NCBI GenBank assembly: GCA_036272195.1
Contig: DATAZE010000019.1
Span: 19,464-83,463, forward strand
Direction of reading: 5' to 3'
Source of the DNA: DASXHY01 sp036272195
GTDB taxonomy: Bacteria; Verrucomicrobiota; Verrucomicrobiia; Limisphaerales; DASXHY01
Length of the DNA: 64,000 nt
Position numbers and translations under genes: made by a program. Shown in pieces: positions 62,476 to 64,000 of the stretch (positions are counted from its first letter, which is position 1; each line of letters opens with the position of its first letter). The notes beneath the pieces were generated by a model. That model made no database searches. It was not told the DNA's origin and was given only the letters and a program-made list of their open reading frames with translations.

Positions 62476-62961
62476 ATGGCGTCAGTAGACTTCTTCTTAA
62501 AATTGGACGGTATTCCGGGCGAGAGCACGGATTCGAAGCACAAAAACGAAATCGACGTCGAGAGCTGGAGCTGGGGTCAGGTGAACTCCGGAACTCACAC
62601 CGGCGGGTCGGGCGGCGGGGCCGGCAAGGTGAACATGCACGACTTCAATTTCACGATGAAGATCAACAAGTCCAGTCCCAAGCTTTTCCTGGCTTGTGCG
62701 AGCGGTCAGCACATCAAAGAAGCGCTTCTCACCTGCCGCCGTGCCGGCAAGGAGCAGCAGGAATATTTGAAGATCAAATTTAGCGAGTTGCTGGTTTCCA
62801 ATTTCCAGACCGGTGGTTCCGGTGGCGAAGTTGTTCCCACCGACCAAGTCTCGCTGAACTTCGGCAAGATCGAAATCTCCTACGCGCCGCAAAAGGGAGA
62901 TGGCACGCTCGATTCGCCGGTGGTGCATCATTACAGCCCGAAAGAAAACAAGGGAGGCTAA
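62476..62961 (+). CDS. hcp: T6SS inner-tube protein Hcp (TssD)
   Basis: A 161-residue Hcp that forms the hexameric tube expelled by the sheath. Recognised by V-D-F-F-L-K-L-D-G-I-P-G-E-S at the start, I-D-V-E-S-W-S-W-G-Q, M-K-I-N-K-S-S-P-K-L-F-L-A-C-A-S-G, and the terminal I-E-I-S-Y-A-P-Q. A Gly-rich loop (T-G-G-S-G-G-G-A-G-K near 43-52) is normal for the family. It has its own strong ribosome-binding site. Confidence 0.97.
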   Translation: MASVDFFLKLDGIPGESTDSKHKNEIDVESWSWGQVNSGTHTGGSGGGAGKVNMHDFNFTMKINKSSPKLFLACASGQHIKEALLTCRRAGKEQQEYLKIKFSELLVSNFQTGGSGGEVVPTDQVSLNFGKIEISYAPQKGDGTLDSPVVHHYSPKENKGG

Positions 62962-63039
62962 TTTCTCCTTTGCAGGCAGCCACTTCAGTTGCTTGAGCGG
63001 GCACCCGGTTGGCCAGCCCGTCAGGCAGCTGTTTATTTC

Positions 63040-63825
63040 ATGAAATCCGCCGAACTTGTTCAAGCTGGTCGATTGGAAGAGGGGCTTTCGGCGTTACAGC
63101 AGGAAATTCGCGACAAACCGGAGGACACGCGCCTCCGGATTTTTCTATTTCAGCTTAACTGCATTTTTGGGCGGTTGGACAAGGCCCTGGCACAGCTTCA
63201 GGTCATTGCCAGTCTCAGCGCCGATACGATGCTCCTGGCGCAAATCTTCCGGCCGGTCATCACCTGTGAAATGCTTCGCCGCGAAACTTTCGCCGGCAAG
63301 CGCACGCCGCTGATCTTTGGTGAACCCATGGAATGGGTCGGCTTGCTGGTTCAGGCGAATGAACTCGTGGCCCGCGGCGAATTTGCCGCGGCTGCCAGCC
63401 TGCGCGCGAAGGCGTTCGAAAGCGCGCCCGCTTCTGCCGGCAAAATCGACGGCCAGCCGTTTGAATGGATTGCCGACGGCGATTCGCGTCTCGGGCCGGT
63501 CGTCGAGGCGTTTGTAGACAGCAAATATTATTGGATACCGTTTTCCCGCATCCAAAAGATTGAAATGGAGAAGCCTTCGGACATGCGGGACCTCGTTTGG
63601 ATGCCGGCGCAGTTCACGTGGACGAACGGCGGCGCCGCTCCCGGGCACATTCCCGCCCGTTACCCGGACACGGAAGCGAGCACCGACGACACGTTGCGCC
63701 TGGGACGCAGGACGGAATGGCGGGAGCAGACGGGCGAAACGTTCCTTGGTTTGGGCCAGCGCGTTTGGGCGACCGACGCAGGCGAATTTCCGCTGCTGAG
63801 TTGCCGCAGCATCGAACTGTCATGA
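63040..63825 (+). CDS. tagJ: T6SS accessory protein TagJ (ImpE family)
   Basis: A 261-residue ImpE/TagJ protein; I start at ATG 63040, since the frame before it lacks similarity. The N-terminal half has TPR-like helices (L-V-Q-A-G-R-L-E-E-G-L-S-A-L-Q, then F-Q-L-N-C-I-F-G-R-L-D-K-A), and the C-terminal half carries the ImpE pattern F-E-W-I-A-D-G-D-S-R-L-G-P and Y-Y-W-I-P-F-S-R-I. TagJ binds the sheath subunit TssB and helps sheath recycling in some systems. Its place between hcp and tssE matches the Pseudomonas H1 cluster. Confidence 0.92.
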   Translation: MKSAELVQAGRLEEGLSALQQEIRDKPEDTRLRIFLFQLNCIFGRLDKALAQLQVIASLSADTMLLAQIFRPVITCEMLRRETFAGKRTPLIFGEPMEWVGLLVQANELVARGEFAAAASLRAKAFESAPASAGKIDGQPFEWIADGDSRLGPVVEAFVDSKYYWIPFSRIQKIEMEKPSDMRDLVWMPAQFTWTNGGAAPGHIPARYPDTEASTDDTLRLGRRTEWREQTGETFLGLGQRVWATDAGEFPLLSCRSIELS

Positions 63826-63837
63826 CCAAAATCGTCC

Positions 63838-64000
63838 ATGGCTGAACAGGTTCCAATTGAAAAACTGCAACCCTGCCTGCTCGACCGGTTGACCGATGAT
63901 GAACCGGGAAAACAAGAGGAGAGCCGGACGCAACGCGTCATTTCGCTGCAGAAATACCGGCGCGGCGTGCTGCGTGATCTGGAGTGGCTTTTCAATGCCT
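63838..64000 (+). CDS. tssE: T6SS baseplate protein TssE, cut by window end
   Basis: The first 54 residues of a gp25-like TssE, starting at ATG 63838: L-L-D-R-L-T-D-D-E-P near 14-23, then R-R-G-V-L-R-D-L-E-W-L-F-N near 41-53. This is the family's typical opening. The rest lies beyond the window, where tssF, tssG and tssH are expected. It starts 12 bases after the tagJ stop. Confidence 0.93.
   Translation, partial: MAEQVPIEKLQPCLLDRLTDDEPGKQEESRTQRVISLQKYRRGVLRDLEWLFNA

Overview
The window reads as a chromosomal segment of a Gram-negative Verrucomicrobiota bacterium (Pedosphaera/Limisphaerales-like, by inference). The reasons are several arylsulfatases, a giant autotransporter-associated beta-strand-repeat protein with the C-terminal module common in that phylum, prepilin-type and zinc-ribbon/PQQ proteins, many lipoproteins and outer-membrane proteins, and intergenic DNA full of short hairpin repeats. 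No rRNA or marker gene is present, so the phylum call is inference.

Layout. Positions 1-12.6 kb hold a surface-polysaccharide type locus: a truncated two-component-type propeller sensor (minus strand), a 1,659-residue secreted beta-strand-repeat protein, three intact formylglycine sulfatases and a NarL/LuxR response regulator. A tRNA-Lys(UUU) and what looks like a 3' tRNA scar lie at 12.9-13.3 kb. Positions 13.4-32.3 kb are a mixed housekeeping stretch: PepSY-like lipoproteins, a SMUG1-type uracil-DNA glycosylase, a coiled-coil protein, a sulfatase homologue that has lost its active site, DUF2231, a SurA/PpiD-like protein, PolX, an iron-dependent alcohol dehydrogenase with an ABM monooxygenase, a zinc-ribbon/PQQ membrane protein with a pseudopilin, a cupin, and a 652-residue protein of unknown function. 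Positions 32.3-36.1 kb look more AT-rich by eye and rich in repeats, with a stand-alone restriction-type nuclease, a lipoprotein and a double retropepsin-like protein. Positions 36.3-38.8 kb hold an ECF sigma / anti-sigma / secreted-protein operon.

Positions 39.2-64.0 kb carry a type VI secretion system: lipoprotein, pseudokinase, outer-membrane barrel, Asp-box surface protein, TagH-C-like protein, TssK, TssL, TssM, TagF fusion, TssA, two methyltransferases (the second on the opposite strand), TssB, TssC, Hcp, TagJ and TssE (cut by the window end). TssF, TssG, TssH/ClpV and VgrG are expected beyond the right edge. The order resembles the Pseudomonas H1-T6SS (fha-tssJ-tssK-tssL-tssM-tagF-ppkA and tssA-tssB-tssC-hcp-tagJ-tssE), but the phosphorylation pathway appears rebuilt: the kinase-like protein lacks the catalytic aspartate and DFG glycine, the TagH-like protein has no FHA domain, no PppA phosphatase is seen, and the kinase-like protein and TagF are both tethered to the membrane in front of the same repeat region and C-terminal domain. 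I regard this as the most likely undescribed system in the window.

Start codons were often moved downstream of the longest possible reading frame, to where a signal peptide or recognised domain begins; this is stated in each entry.
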